Shown here: in pieces, positions 42,301 through 54,130 of the stretch | Layout: each line of letters starts with the position of its first letter | Numbering within the stretch: position 1 is the stretch's first letter | Assembly (NCBI GenBank): GCA_948146395.1 | Contig: OX411544.1 | Location: 33,190,457-33,254,456, forward strand | DNA length: 64,000 bases | Direction of reading: 5' to 3' | DNA from: Fragum whitleyi | Lineage: Eukaryota > Mollusca > Bivalvia > Cardiida > Cardiidae | Program-made: the position numbers and the translations under genes | Notes under the pieces: model-generated | What the model was told of the DNA's origin: nothing | Databases searched by the model: none | The model's input: the letters and a program-made list of their open reading frames with translations, nothing else

Positions 42301-43162
42301 GAAACTAACTAGATAACAATTCTACCCTTTCTTGCAAGACATCGCAATTCTTGTTCAAACTGCTGCAATAAAAAAATGATTGTAAAGCTTGGGAACTTTA
42401 TCGTCTTTATTGTATAGGATTGTAATTATATCAAATTTGGGGGTATTCTTACGTATAACAAGATAGTAGATTCTTTTACTTCTTTGTATTTAACATATTC
42501 AAGGGTTTAAAGTTTTCTTCAATGGGGACTTCAGTTGGAGCAATAAATCGTGATTTAGACAATGGTTGCCTGTATAGTTCTATTTTCGCCAAGTTTTCTC
42601 TTTATTTGTCTGCTGCACTTTGAGATAAAAAGAGAAGAGAAATAGGGATAGTAAACTTGAAGCAAATTATATGTACCTCTGTTTAAAAGAAATGCAGGGA
42701 AAACGTATATTAGATAGACGATTGAAAAAAAATCCCTTATAACATTTTCATAACGTTACGTGTTCTATTGGTTTAAGCACTAATTCCGATTACACTTTTT
42801 TTTTAAAATACAACTATCATCTGAAACATAACAACAAAGCAAAATTAATAAAGGCGCTTAACCTTCAGCAAATATAAGAAACTATCGATGTTTTACTTTT
42901 CTTTCTTAAAAAATGAAACAAAAAAAAAAAAAAAAAAAAAGAAAAAAAGAAAAGAATCGTTACCACTTTCACTGTTTATTCATTATAATATTTTCTTTAA
43001 TATTCATTAAAATGACGAATCTCAATCTGATAAAATAACTTAATTCAGGACGCTAAATATCAGACAACAAGTTCAATGTTTATATTCATTACGTGGACAG
43101 AAATACCAGGTGGACAATGGTAAAGTGAATTCAGAAGTTTTTTTCAGACTGCTTAAACGGAG

Positions 43163-43200
43163 ATGAAGTCAAATGAGGCAAAAACGGAAAGATGACGTGA
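43163..43200 (+). promoter_or_regulatory. Two overlapping short upstream ORFs
   Basis: ATG at 43163 opens a 10-codon ORF ending TGA at 43193-43195, and a second ATG at 43192 gives ATG-ACG-TGA. Both sit 26-60 bp before the ankyrin start and could reduce its translation. A TTTTTTTCAG at 43138-43147 is a possible 5'-UTR splice acceptor. Confidence 0.4.
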
Positions 43201-43225
43201 AGCAGTCGTCCAGGAGAAACTGGTA

Positions 43226-43672
43226 ATGGAAGAACTTGGAGAAAAACTTTGGGTGGCTGTTTCTGATGGAAAAGTTAAACAACTCGACAAATTCTTAACA
43301 GATAATAAAAATGATAAAAGTCTCGTTGATATTATCAACTACAAGAGTGAGATATTTGACGAAGATGGGGGTAACGTGATTAAACATTGTGTAAAACTTG
43401 GCAGGGATAAACCGCCGAGTTTTGGGAAGGATTTTGGTGCAATTATAACAACGTTGGTGCAACAGGGGGCTGAGGTCAACGCCCAAGATAAAGCCAAACG
43501 GACGCCGTTGTACCTTGCATGTAGGCTCAAATATGTGAATACAGTGAAACTGTTGTTACAATTGGGGGCTGACCCGAACATCCGGGACCAAGATGACACT
43601 ACGCCATTTCATATATCAGTGCAGTTAGGTCATAAGGATATTACGTCATTATTATTGGATAATAGTCCCAAG
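43226..43672 (+). CDS. Ankyrin-repeat protein, first coding exon
   Basis: Encodes residues 1-149 of an ankyrin-repeat protein. The start is supported by an in-frame TGA at 43193 and a GNNATGG context. After an N-terminal helical stretch (MEELGEKLWVAVSDG), at least three repeats are visible: a diverged one ending 'LVQQGAEVNAQD' (about 71-88), one at ~89-121 ('RTPLYLACR...LLLQLGADPNIRD') and one from ~122 ('TTPFHISVQLGHKDITSLLLD'). The exon is 447 nt, phase 0, and ends AAG|GTATGT, a strong donor; reading on reaches TGA at 43691. Such repeats mediate protein-protein contact, so the cellular role cannot be inferred. Codon 150 onward is supplied by the exon at 55751. No signal peptide or membrane segment is seen. 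Function unassigned. Confidence 0.85.
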
Positions 43673-43859
43673 GTATGTAAATCTTTTGTTTGATTATATT
43701 ATTTAATTTTCCTTTTTTAACTTTAATATCTACCTGTGCTTTTTTTATTTTTTTACAGCGAGGTTCTAGCTAAGTTTTTTTTAATATTTCATAATTGAGT
43801 TATTGTAATTCACAAACAAAGTTTTTCTTACGTTTCTTTGATATTTAATTGGCGAAAAG

Positions 43860-43988
43860 AGTATTTGTTGATATCATGGAGGTATGAAATTATAAACCTT
43901 ATCACACTGTATAAATACGCGAAGAGGATTCATTCATAAGTGTTGTAATGCTTTTAGTTTCATACCTCCATGAAAATCAACAAATACT
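43860..43988. repeat. Inverted repeat with ~30-bp arms
   Basis: The arms at 43860-43889 and 43958-43988 match apart from one indel (AGTATTTGTTGATATC ... GATTTTC-type AACAAATACT; both include the 'ATGGAGGTATGAAA' word or its inverse). The loop is ~68 bp. It is a probable small MITE 190 bp into intron 1. Beyond, 44000-45420 shows no gene; 'TACAAGGTCCGCGCT' is duplicated near 45031 and 45063. Confidence 0.8.
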
Positions 43989-45421
43989 ACCTTCATATCT
44001 AAATCACCGGAAAAAAGCAACGAATTGTCCACAATAAAGCTGACATCTTATAGGACTACTTTGTGTGGGAGCCTACGAAATAGGTGCGTACCCAAAATGG
44101 TTTTCATTGAGTAATAATTTTTTAGTCAATCAGAGTCCCTGAATCTTGATTGACACAACTTCAATTAATTATTCGTATTTAGAACTTTTGTATACACAAT
44201 GACTAAGTATCTGCAGATACATGTGCATAAATGCTATCGTAAAATAGAAAGTTGTCTTATTTTAACACTTTTTTTTAGCAAAAAAACAAATTTTTAAAAG
44301 ATTGAATTGAATACCAGAATGTACTTTTAAGATCAATAGATAAATATAATATGAAATTGAAAACCACGTGGACATACGGTTACTAAAGAACGTAAACACA
44401 CTGTCAATATTTATGTACAATAACCACGGCCTTAAAGATCGATGTCAAGTTAGTCCGTATTCTAAAAGACCTCAAAGGTTTAATAACCCTTATCTCTAAA
44501 GCAGGATAGTTCGGAATCGTCACGCAAAAACCGAATATCCGGAAATTCTGTTGATTATTACACTTGGCAAAAATAAATAAAAAATTAAAAAAAATAAAAA
44601 TAAAATAAATCTTACTTCTGATTACAAAGACCTTTCATGGCCCTTTATCGGTACTGGTGATCTCAGTTTACACTGCAGCTGCAAAATATATTGAAAACAG
44701 AAATTTACTCTTCAAGACAACACCGTATTTAGAAACGCTTGATAAACCAACTAGGGGCTTTTTTTCTAAATTAAATGTGAAACAACAAAAAGGTGGAGTC
44801 TTTGATCATTCGCAACTGGTCACACCCCTATCTTTGTATGATTTCATTATTGTTATCTCACGATCAATAAATCGATAGCAAAAAGACAATACCAATTTTC
44901 AGCTGAATAGGCTTATTAACAGCCTTTATTGGGTTATTGTTAATGCATACTTATCGAACAATATAATTGTTTATCATCTATTCACTGGAGAGATAGGCTG
45001 ACAGAAATATTTCGACATTGGAGTGCTTCCTACAAGGTCCGCGCTATATCAGGGTGTTTTCTACAAGGTCCGCGCTCAATCGAAGACAGAAAAAGGGAGT
45101 GACTATTCGGCTATTCACATGTATTATATCGTGGCCATAATATGATTTGCATTTAAAAGCACGTTTTTCTTATACCTTGGCGTATAATTTTAGTGAATAA
45201 TTTCTGTTCTCACAAAGAGAATGAAAGGATGAATGCTACAGTGATGTTCAAAGTTAAATACCGTCAAATCAATAAAATTATACCATGTCTCAATACTGTT
45301 TACTTATATTGAGCACTTCAAATGGTTTACACCTAATATGTCCATTATAATTTATTCTCAAAGTAAATATTCTACCGTGATCCTTTTGACCGGGATTTTT
45401 CTTTCAAAATCTGAAATGATC

Positions 45422-45585
45422 TTCAGGTAGTGGAACCGTTTTAGTTCCGCCACAATTCGGAACTCATAACCTTTCACAATATTAACCAAGGTTTCCTAAT
45501 GAATATCATTAGGAAACCTCGGTTAACACCATTAAATTCCATTACTCCCGAAACGTTGCGCAACTATTATAGGTCCACTACCTAA
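45422..45585. mobile_element. Family A palindromic MITE copy 8
   Basis: TCAGGTAGTGGAACCG to GGTCCACTACCTAAA, with the central 'CAAGGTTTCCTAATGAATAT' / 'CATTAGGAAACCTCGG'. Both TTAA ends have decayed by a base. Confidence 0.82.
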
Positions 45586-45761
45586 ATATAATATCGAGAT
45601 CTTGCGGGCTGTACTTACTTATTACTTTAACAATTGGTAGATAGGTGACGTATTTGTACAGTTTATAAAAAATTCGAACCCGCATTTATATAAGTACAAG
45701 TCAAGCACGTTTTAAAACCATTCGGCCAACGAAACAGTTAACATAACATCATTTTTTTAAG

Positions 45762-46130
45762 AGGGGGGGGGGGGGGGTTGTCAGTTAGAGAATACCGCCT
45801 ACCATTCAAGAATCCAAATCGGTTTTTAATCAGATTCTTCAAAAATGAGAATACAAATTAATATATGTCAACGAACTGAAGCATCATATCAACTTGAGAA
45901 ACAGATCAAGCGAGCCTCTTGGCTGTACCGGGAGTTCATTACTCCACCAGAGTCATTTTGCTTTGGCTTTTGGTTGATGCAATATTGGCATATGAACCCA
46001 CTGTTCCATTTCAAAATGGTGTTCATCCTGATTCCACCAGGGTCATTTGCTTTCGCTTTTTGTTGATGAAATATTAGCATATGAGCCAACCGTTCCCTTT
46101 CAAAATGGGACTCAATTGACTAATGTTGAA
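45762..46130. repeat. G-run and 90-bp tandem duplication
   Basis: A run of about 14 G at 45764-45777. Then two copies of a unit starting 'CCACCAG(A/G)GTCATTT' at 45944 and 46034 (90 bp apart), sharing 'GCTTT(G/C)GCTTTT', 'ATATGA(A/G)CC' and 'CCATTTCAAAATGG'-type ends. The frames at 45845-46066 and 46047-46283 cross it and are unrecognised. Confidence 0.7.
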
Positions 46131-46289
46131 ATACATAAAGAGTTGTTTGGCGAGCAAAACATCATACCTACAGCTTTTCAAGCCGTGGTTACAAGATTTT
46201 GGTCGAAAAACGAGGAATCGTACAATTTCCTGATAGTTCTTTTTGCGCTGAGCGCCTTGGGTCTTCGATATATAGCATTGTAACTTGTT

Positions 46290-47585
46290 TAACATTGAAG
46301 AGTCGGACTTTTGACAATGATTTAAGTATAACAAATCATATGAATCAATATATCTTCGTAAATAAATAATGTGTTTCCACTAAAGCGAGATATGAATGCG
46401 GATTATTATAATGAGTATTCCTTAATTATATATGAACTAATGTTCACTTCAAAAGTATTATTTTACCAGAAGGATTACATGCGCCCGGCTTAAAAGACTA
46501 GAAGATAGAGTTAAATTTTAATCTAGAGATAAAATCAAAATGCACTAGCGGCATAAGAAACTTGTGACCTGTCAAACAAAGGACATTCCATATTTGAAAA
46601 AAGTAAGAAAATATATGATCCTCTCACCCCTAAATAGTGTAAGATAAAATATTTAAAAACAAAATATCGACTCAGGGGAGGTCAATCAATGTCAGGGTAT
46701 CGAAATTGGGAAACCGTTGGTATGTTAAACAGTTTTACATGTCGACAGTTAATCAGCAGAGAACAAAGATATACTAAATACCACAATAAACGCCCATAAA
46801 GCATAAATTGAATTAGTAACAAAGCCTTAAATAATGTTCTTTATTTTCTTTTACACTTTTTGTTAAAAAGCTATATGACCAAACACATGGAATGAGATAC
46901 TGATGCTTTTCATGACCAATGTCGTACAGCTCGGCCTCATGCGACAAAACTGTGCAAAACATGTTCATATGGTCACACATTATTATCTATTAATGAATTA
47001 AAGCACCAATAATACAAATGTGCTTCTTCGAGTTTGCAAAATGAAGTAAAAAACAAACATTTTTTTGACTCGTTGATCGGGCGTAACCTACTGATACCAC
47101 GTGTTCGGAGAGTGGGTTTGTATGTATTGTTTTCCGCTTTTATGTTATTTGGTATTAGGTAAAATGCTTACTAGTTCTTTCCAAGATGCAATTTTTCGAC
47201 AAGTATCTTGTGGACTATCAAATAGTGCATTTCAATTAAAATGTTTGCTTATAAAACACAGTCTTTGACAAACTTGTAGTTCATCGTGTCGAAATGATCG
47301 TTTATCATTGTGGTTGATCCTTTGAGTGCATATTAGAAACAAATTGCCCATGGCAGTCAAACACTTGACCCGCTTGGTTTTGATTTTTTGTATGCAGATG
47401 AGTAGGAATATCATAAACACAAAACACAAAACACCAACCATTGGATTTTAAACATTTTCAAGCTTTAAGATTTTAAGGCGGTTTATTGTCACATGTTTAT
47501 ATATCTTTCAAATACATTAAGTTTTTCCACAAACATGTGAGAACAAAGCCAGTGAGCTTATGGGAAGGAGACTCAGAATATCGCT
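46290..47585. other. No gene recognised
   Basis: AT-rich intronic DNA without repeats that recur elsewhere in the window. Confidence 0.5.
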
Positions 47586-47589
47586 CGGA

Positions 47590-47940
47590 CTTTGGCGTTA
47601 ACTTGGAAGTAACTCGGACGAAAGTCTTATAATTTTGGGTCAATTTTTAGGTGATTCGGTTTCTGGTGGTACTTTAGGTAATACGATTGAAGTAAGAAAA
47701 TGTACTATATTTTCGATTCTTCTATGAAGATCTCTAGGGCACAGGCATATTATGATTTGACAACAAAATGTTATTGGCCCAGTTTTAATCTTTCGTTGAA
47801 TCTGTTTAACGAGACGTCATCTTGATCTTTGTGACGTCATGTAAATCCACGTGCAAAACGACGCGCTTTCATGGTTGCGCCTCTATCATTCCCGATGTCC
47901 ACTCCGTAGGATCGCCGAGGTTCCCGATTTGAAAAACGTT
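47590..47940 (-). mobile_element. Family K element copy 2
   Basis: It shares 'GATTCGGTTTCTG', 'TGACGTCATGTAAATCCACG' and the 'GATG...CCTCG'-type end with 34262-34700. On the minus strand a frame reading 'RDLHRRIENIVHFL' parallels 'KDHHKRSERFNKICVFL' in the first copy, but it contains stops. Confidence 0.5.
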
Positions 47941-48213
47941 TTCTATTTCTACGGAAAATATTTTGGAGTCTTAAAAAATCAATAGATTGTCTTAGAAACA
48001 CTAGTCTGTTGGGTCAGCTATCAAAATCAAAACGGAAATCAAATGATACACGGTTAAGGAATTATGTGAATGAATGTTTATGGACGTTACTTTTGCTGTT
48101 TAGTAGATCTATATAACTGAATCTAAACCCGTACTCAAAGCCCTTCTGTAACGAGAAACAAGAACTTTCTCCCAACTTGCCATGCTGAATAAAAGTCTGG
48201 GCAAAATTGCATT

Positions 48214-49866
48214 GACGTTACGCAAGATACTGGTGACCATTCGCGTTACAAATAGTTTTGACGTCGGCGTAAACATAACGTTCCATTTTTACTAAACTTT
48301 TTACACGCAAACATTTGCAAACGATATATTTATTTTATTTAAACGCTGTTAAACTTTGTCAATAATTGTGAAAATGTTTAAATACTAAAAGTTTGTTATT
48401 TTTATGACATAAAATGGACACTGATTTCCAAAGATTCCGGCGCATATTCAATGATATAATGCAGTAGAATTGATTCGGTGTGATTTTGAAATACTCATCA
48501 AAGTAAAACTATGCGGGCGATAACAAATATTTCTAGTGGTTCAAAATGTGATTTCTATTTACTAGAAACATTTATTTTCAAATTATTGATTAGATCTTAT
48601 TATTATTTATATCAAGGACTTTCAATTAAGGTTTGCAAGATGATCCCGAAAAAAATCGCGTAAATCTGAACCGCTCGATCTTACCACTGAAGAAATCATA
48701 CTTTGAATACAAATTTGATATTTTACTGCTTTTTTATTCAGTTTGTTACTATGTTTTCTATTTAGGGTCTTCTCAAACAGATCAGTTTATGACAGTATCA
48801 TGATTTTTTTTTTTAATTTTGCTTTTATTTTCATAATGATTGAAGTATGAATCCCCATCTTGTTTTCTGTATATAATTCTTAAATTTGGACCAGTTTAAT
48901 TCATTCACTTCTAATTATTATAATAAGTATCATCGAGTGAAATAAATTATAAAATACAAATTTGTCAAATCAACCATGTAAAATGCGAATACTTTAAATC
49001 AAATCTATTCCTCTTTGTTGCGGGAAAAAATCAATGTCGCGTTCTGAAAAACAACGTAGGTGGGACATTTTTGGGCGACTTTTGTATATATCAATAAAAT
49101 CATAACTATAAGGCCTAGAATTAAAACAATCATATTTTTGTAAACAGAAAAGAAAATGTATTTTTATATAGAAAATTTAATTCAATGCATCAAGTTAAAG
49201 ATATAAAAAAAAATGGATGGAAAATAGCAATTTTTAATTATTAACGTCAAAAAATGACAGTGGGACATTTTTGGTGACTTTTGTATTTTGGCAATGCTTC
49301 CTAACGACAATTCAAAGAATAAATTTATTTACATTATTCGAATCTATAGAAAAAATGGATTTTTTATTTTAATGTAAAAATCAGTATGATAAGTGAACTT
49401 TACATAGAACGGTATAGACAATAATGCTAATTCACTTACATCGTCCTTTAGATGGGACATCTTTTATGTTTTTAATTAATCATTCGTGCGATCTTCATTT
49501 TTTTCAAATACATTTTTAAAAAATATCACTGACGAAACTAGAAACATTATTACTTCGTCCTGATAAAAAATTGTTATGATATTAACGGCTAGGTAATAAA
49601 GACAGCAAAATGAAAGACCTCGATCGGAGGAAAGTGTAACGCGGGACACATCGTTTTTACACTATTTTTAAACGTTTAGAAGACAAAATACCCTATGCAC
49701 AGTCGTCATAATACGGATCTTACCAAATAATCATGTAGAATGTTATTTGATGCAAAGTTTGGTGTATATTTCATTAATTTCCGATGAAAAATACGGAATT
49801 TATAGCAAAAACAAGGTAACACTGTCGACGTTTTTGCAAAGTGTCACCAATATCTTGCGTAACGTC
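48214..49866. mobile_element. 1.65-kb TIR element without coding capacity
   Basis: Inverted termini at 48214-48237 and 49843-49866: GACGTTACGCAAGATA outward, with TGGTGAC inward, one mismatch. The interior is very AT-rich and has a duplicated 'GTGGGACATTTTTGG' ... 'GACTTTTGTAT' block near 49052 and 49260. No ORF above background. It is likely a non-autonomous DNA transposon. Confidence 0.65.
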
Positions 49867-49904
49867 GCTACTATCTAAGTGTTAACAGTACTTGACAAGG
49901 GCGT

Positions 49905-50165
49905 AACTACCAATACGCAGTTTACACTAGTGCGTAAAAGAAATAAATCCTCTTTCAAAATATATCCTTGATGAATGATCAAAACATCGAAACTACAGCT
50001 TTTTGATCTTTTGAATATTCAACAACACTCAAATCATAAAATAATGAACAGACGAAGGGCATTTATTTGTCACAGTTCACATATCGCCTTTATCCTATAT
50101 ATTCCTTCTTGGTCGCCCTCTGAGTGCGATTCAATTGCAAAATCCTAGTTACGCCTTTGCTTTAA
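49905..50165. mobile_element. Short element with inverted 'GGCGTAACTA' ends
   Basis: 'AAGGGCGTAACTACCAATAC' at the left is mirrored by 'AATCCTAGTTACGCCTTTG' at the right. Its interior 'AAGGGCATTTATTTGTCACA' and 'GGTCGCCCTCTGAGTGCG' recur inverted at 53915-54060. Confidence 0.65.
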
Positions 50166-50520
50166 TTGTGAGTCATCATTTTTTTCATACATAATTTCAA
50201 ACTCTTCTGGTTTAAAACGGATAAACATGTAATATAGACTAAGACCAGACTGCAGATATGTGAAGGCTGATCCTTTAAGCCCCACCCCTAAAGCAGGAAT
50301 ATTCCGTGTTCAGTATGACAAGGGTTTATGTCTTGTGCTACAATCTCAATAACAAATTACATGAGTTTTAGAAGTTTTTTTGTATGTTACACGGTAGATA
50401 ACTAAATTCAACAAGATTTGAATGAAAATGGTTTATCTCCCTTCAAAATTAGGCTTTTATGAAGCTAGTGATTTACCTAATATCCTATTCTTTTCTCAAA
50501 TATACCTCTTTCTACGAGAC

Positions 50521-50617
50521 GGCTACCGGTCATTCGGAACACCACTCGGTCAATCTCACGATCAACCGTTGCAGTTTACGGAAATGGCCGAGTGATGTTC
50601 CGAATGGGCTACCGGTC
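50521..50617. mobile_element. 75-bp foldback with 11-bp flanking direct repeats
   Basis: The palindrome at 50532-50606 (ATTCGGAACACCACTCGGTC / GGCCGAGTGATGTTCCGAAT) is flanked by the identical 11-mer GGCTACCGGTC at 50521-50531 and 50607-50617 in the same orientation. This looks like a tiny MITE insertion with a long target duplication. Confidence 0.75.
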
Positions 50618-50814
50618 TAGAGTAAAGATTTTATCCTTTAAAAACGATAGTCTTTGGAAAGCACCCGGCTGACAATGCTCAAATAACGTTATCCGAATTC
50701 GAGGTCATGAAACCTAAAAGAAAATTTCTCACAGTATGATATGGATGCACCCTTATTTTGGGAGGGGGCATCCGTACTTTGTTGGGTGCACATCCATATC
50801 ATGGCCGTGTCCCC

Positions 50815-50870
50815 CCCTCCAAAAAAAAAAAAAAAAAAAAAAACGAAAACAACAACAACAAAAAAAAAAC
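50815..50870. repeat. A-run and AAC microsatellite
   Basis: A run of about 23 A followed by AACAACAACA and another A-run. Just upstream, 'GATATGGATGCACCC' and 'GGGTGCACATCCATATC' form an inverted repeat (50740-50798). Confidence 0.8.
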
Positions 50871-51149
50871 AAAATACTACGGGTGCTAGTCCACGATTTT
50901 AACTGCACCTTATTTTTGTTGATCAGTCTTATTTCAATTAAAATCTACGGTTGCATTCCTGTAAATGCTCGTATAAATTTAGTAGTGAACCCACATGTCT
51001 TGGACGTATTCGCGTACATTTCAGAGGTGAACGTCGGAAATTTTTCGAGAAGGTCTGTAAGAAACCTTTCGGTCCATTTAGAGCGCATAACAACGCCCGA
51101 GGAAAATGATAACCGCCCAAGCTTCGGGCATTCACACGACTAACAAATC

Positions 51150-51415
51150 AATTGTAACCCGTCACGCGAAAAGGGACCATCTGGTTAGTGCGTAAAGTGT
51201 CGACCCTAGTCAGACTGCGCCGCTTGCGCAGACTGACTAGGGTCGATACTTTCTGCAACATGCTTATTTTCTGAATCTAGAATGTTCAATCTACCTTCCA
51301 GTGAAAGAATTTTTGAAATGCGTACTTTGGTTGACCTATGCTGGACGCAAGCACCCTTTTCAAATATTCATTTTCTTGAGTTCCCAGATGGTCCCTTTTC
51401 GCCTGACTGCACTTA
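51150..51415 (+). mobile_element. Family C element, complete copy
   Basis: Starts 'TAACCCGTCACGCGAAAAGG', has the core hairpin 'TAGTCAGACTGCGCC' / 'GCGCAGACTGACTAGG', then 'GAATCTAGAATGTTCAATC', and ends 'CCCAGATGGTCCCTTTTCGC', the inverse of the start. Confidence 0.82.
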
Positions 51416-52190
51416 CGGATGCATTGGGGATGTAAACGTATGAAAATCTTTACATCCGTTTAAAAGGCGTTTGCATCTGTTTCTTACCCTGAACATATGT
51501 TTTGCATATTGTCTATCCGTCCAGCGGTCGTCCATTGTAATTTCATTCGCACTGAAAGTTTTGAGCTGGACAAAACTTTTAGAGCGGATAAACTTTCGGC
51601 TTTGTACGTTATAAAAGCGAAACAATACGAGGAACAAACGCTACGTATCCAATAGCATCTGTTATACTTCCGCTGCATCCTCAATCCAACCGTTAGGTAT
51701 CCTCGGAACTCTTATCCGCTTTGGATGAAAACGCACAAAGGACGGATTTATTAGGTATACGGAAAGTATATAACAGGGGAATAACACGGATATTTAAGTA
51801 TGTAAGCGTATGCATCCCGTTCAATTTAATGATCCGCGCTATGTCCATTTTGTTTCCGCTCAGCATACGCTGTGCATACGTCCAATGCTTTATGCACCCG
51901 CTCTTTCCGCTAAAAGTTTACGTCACAATTACACCCGGTAACCTCTTCTGACCTGTCACCCGCTCTTATCCGCAAGGCTTCCGATGAACATCCACTCAAC
52001 ATCCCGGGTACATACTTTATGCGTCCGATATTTTCCGTTCTGTTTCCGTAAATTTTTCCCACTATTGTCAGCGTATGAGAACGGATCTTCCGTCGTGTCC
52101 GTTTAGCATACGTGTTGTGTCCGTTTGGCTGTGGGACCGGGCCTTTAGGCTGCGTTCACATAGAACTATACGGTATACGGTATACTGTAT
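51416..52190. mobile_element. Probable DNA-transposon remnant
   Basis: A stretch with unusually many 'CCGT/ACGG' and 'CGTATGCATCC' words. It ends 'GGCTGCGTTCACATAGAACT' before a TATACGG duplication, a style known from hAT-like elements. Two ORFs (51413-51684, minus) resemble nothing known. The left boundary is unclear. Confidence 0.4.
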
Positions 52191-52424
52191 ATTTACGAAC
52201 AAATCTTGTCGAAATTCAAACTATTCGACTATGATTTCTTTTCTCTTTAGTTCTTTTCCTTTACCAAATTCAAAGTAATTTAAATCATCTTTAATTGTAT
52301 TGTTTTCACGCCAAAGTAACCATCAGCGTGTAATTCGAAGCCATTCACTAAAGGAGTGTTAAAAAGTGAAACTCTTGATGTGTTATAACATGCAGATTTA
52401 AACTACAGCTAGAATTTCATTAAT

Positions 52425-52870
52425 ACGAGGGGTGTTTCAGAAGTTCGTGGACTAACGCCATATATCAAAGAATGCTTTTTAAATAATGCTTTTGATTTGT
52501 CTTAACATGTGAATTTAGGGTTTATCTCAGAATAGATAAAAACAATTATCATTTATCTGGTTCATCAGTTTCTGAACAAAAAGAGAATATAGTCAGATTT
52601 GAAATTCAAAGGTAGTAAAATCTTCGACAAACATAAATTTTTAAAAATACTCGATTTTATTCTAAAAAAGAAAAACTCACTTAAAATCTTACACTTTTGA
52701 CTCGGCCCCTATGCAAATCAGTACTATTTTGGTTATACGATTCGCTGTTCCGTTTAATACAGACACAAGAAGGTATGAAAGGCTGAAATCTTAAATGTAG
52801 ACGGACGGACAAAACCATTATTTTACGTTCAAAAATTCTGAAATACAAAACTCATCGTGGTATAAGTTGA
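52425..52870. mobile_element. Dispersed repeat, possibly mariner-like end
   Basis: 'CGAGGGGTGTTTCAGAAGTT' followed by CGTGGACT is reminiscent of mariner-type terminal repeats, but no inverse copy was found. The part at 52690-52870 ('CTTTTGACTCGGCCCCTATG') is the inverted counterpart of 1990-2180. Confidence 0.45.
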
Positions 52871-52894
52871 ATTGATACTTTTCGGGGTTCTTGA

Positions 52895-53190
52895 AAGTCC
52901 CCTTTTACGCGATGGGGTATATACTTATGACCCGTCATGCGAAAAAGGACCCATCTGGATAGTGCGTAAAGTGTCGACCCTGGTCGGACTGCGCGCACTA
53001 CACAGACTGACAAGGGTCGAAACTTCTCGCTTTTTTTTTTCTAATTTACTGAATCTAGAATAATAAGTCTACCTTCCCATGAAAGTATTTTTTGAAATGC
53101 GATATCTGGTTGTCCTGCACTAGAATCAATCTCTTATTCAAAAGAATATTTTCGGATCCCAAGATGGTTCCTTTTCGCGTAACAAATAGC
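52895..53190 (+). mobile_element. Family C element
   Basis: 'ATGACCCGTCATGCGAAAAA' leads into 'GTGTCGACCCTGGTCGGACT', a hairpin partner 'ACACAGACTGACAAGGGTCG', and 'CCCAAGATGGTTCCTTTTCG' at the end. Confidence 0.78.
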
Positions 53191-53340
53191 ATTTATACAA
53201 AAGCATACAAGTTTTGCGTTGACCGAGGAGCTTAAGTTACGAATTCAAAATTTTTGCCACGGTAAAAAATATCATAAGTAACTATTAAGTATCTTAACTA
53301 TTTTCTTTTGTAAAAACAGATATATCTACAAATTTATGAA

Positions 53341-53611
53341 GCCGCCTTCATAGCGAAGTTGGAAGCGCGTCGGCCAGTCAATCAAGAGGTTCCGGATTTC
53401 CGACGGCGGCACTCATTCTTTCCGATTATTACCTCCCATCAATGGGCTGATAATCGTACCCATGTGAGATAGTAGCTTGAGGCTCAGAAAGGATGTGGTG
53501 GTTGTGCTTGTGAGAGAAATAACAGGAATCCATTGTTAGGTACTCAAGCCACAGCGATATAACTGAAAAAATGTTGAAAACGGCGTAAAACTCAATTCTA
53601 TCAACCAATCA
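53341..53611 (+). mobile_element. SINE with tRNA-like head and 13-bp TSD
   Basis: Head 'GCCGCCTTCATAGCGAAG', closing 'GACGGCGGC', typical body and tail 'GGCGTAAAACTCAATTC'. Flanking direct repeats ACAAATTTATGAA (53328-53340) and ACAAATTTGTGAA (53612-53624) differ at one base. The B-box is damaged ('TTCCGGATTTCCGAC'). Confidence 0.86.
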
Positions 53612-53696
53612 ACAAATTTGTGAAAAATTCATGGATCATTCTTCTGCCTATTGGCTAAATTATGTTTTGAAGGGTTTAACGCCACTTTCAGCATAA

Positions 53697-53890
53697 AGTG
53701 CACCTTCCCATGGTTTCCTGTTGTTTCTCACCCCAGTTCAACCACTACAAATTTTTCCGAGCAACCAGCTGCTCATTCCATTTAGGCATACTTCTTTTCA
53801 TCCGCCCATTGGTGGGAAACCGAGGTTCGAACTTAAGAACCCCAGGATTGACCTACCGATGCGTAACCGCTGAGCTAGTCGAGTTCGGCT
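53697..53890 (-). mobile_element. Second type of tRNA-headed SINE
   Basis: On the minus strand: A-box-like 'TAGCTCAGCGGTTACGC', B-box 'GTTCGAACCTCGG', then 'CACCAATGGGCGGATG' and 'AACAGGAAACCATGGGAAGG'. Tail similarity to 60340-60545 suggests one family. Confidence 0.55.
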
Positions 53891-53914
53891 ACTAACGTTA
53901 TTGAAAATGCTATT

Positions 53915-54130
53915 CATGTGCGTAACTAGGATATTGAAATACGCACTCAGAAGGCGACCACCAAGTTTATAGAATAAAGGCGATATATGGACTGTGACAA
54001 AAGATAAATGCCCTCCACCCGTGCCCCTTTTTGTGATTTGAGCATTAATAATTAATTTATCAATAATTAAAAATCATTTTCGAAAGAGTATCTATTTCTA
54101 TTACACATTTACGTAATGTGCGTAATGGTA
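53915..54130. mobile_element. Copy related to 49905-50165
   Basis: 'GTGCGTAACTAGGATATTG', 'GCACTCAGAAGGCGACCACC' and 'ACTGTGACAAAAGATAAATG' are the inverse of the blocks at 50040-50165. The following 54130-54690 is AT-rich with nothing identified. Confidence 0.6.
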
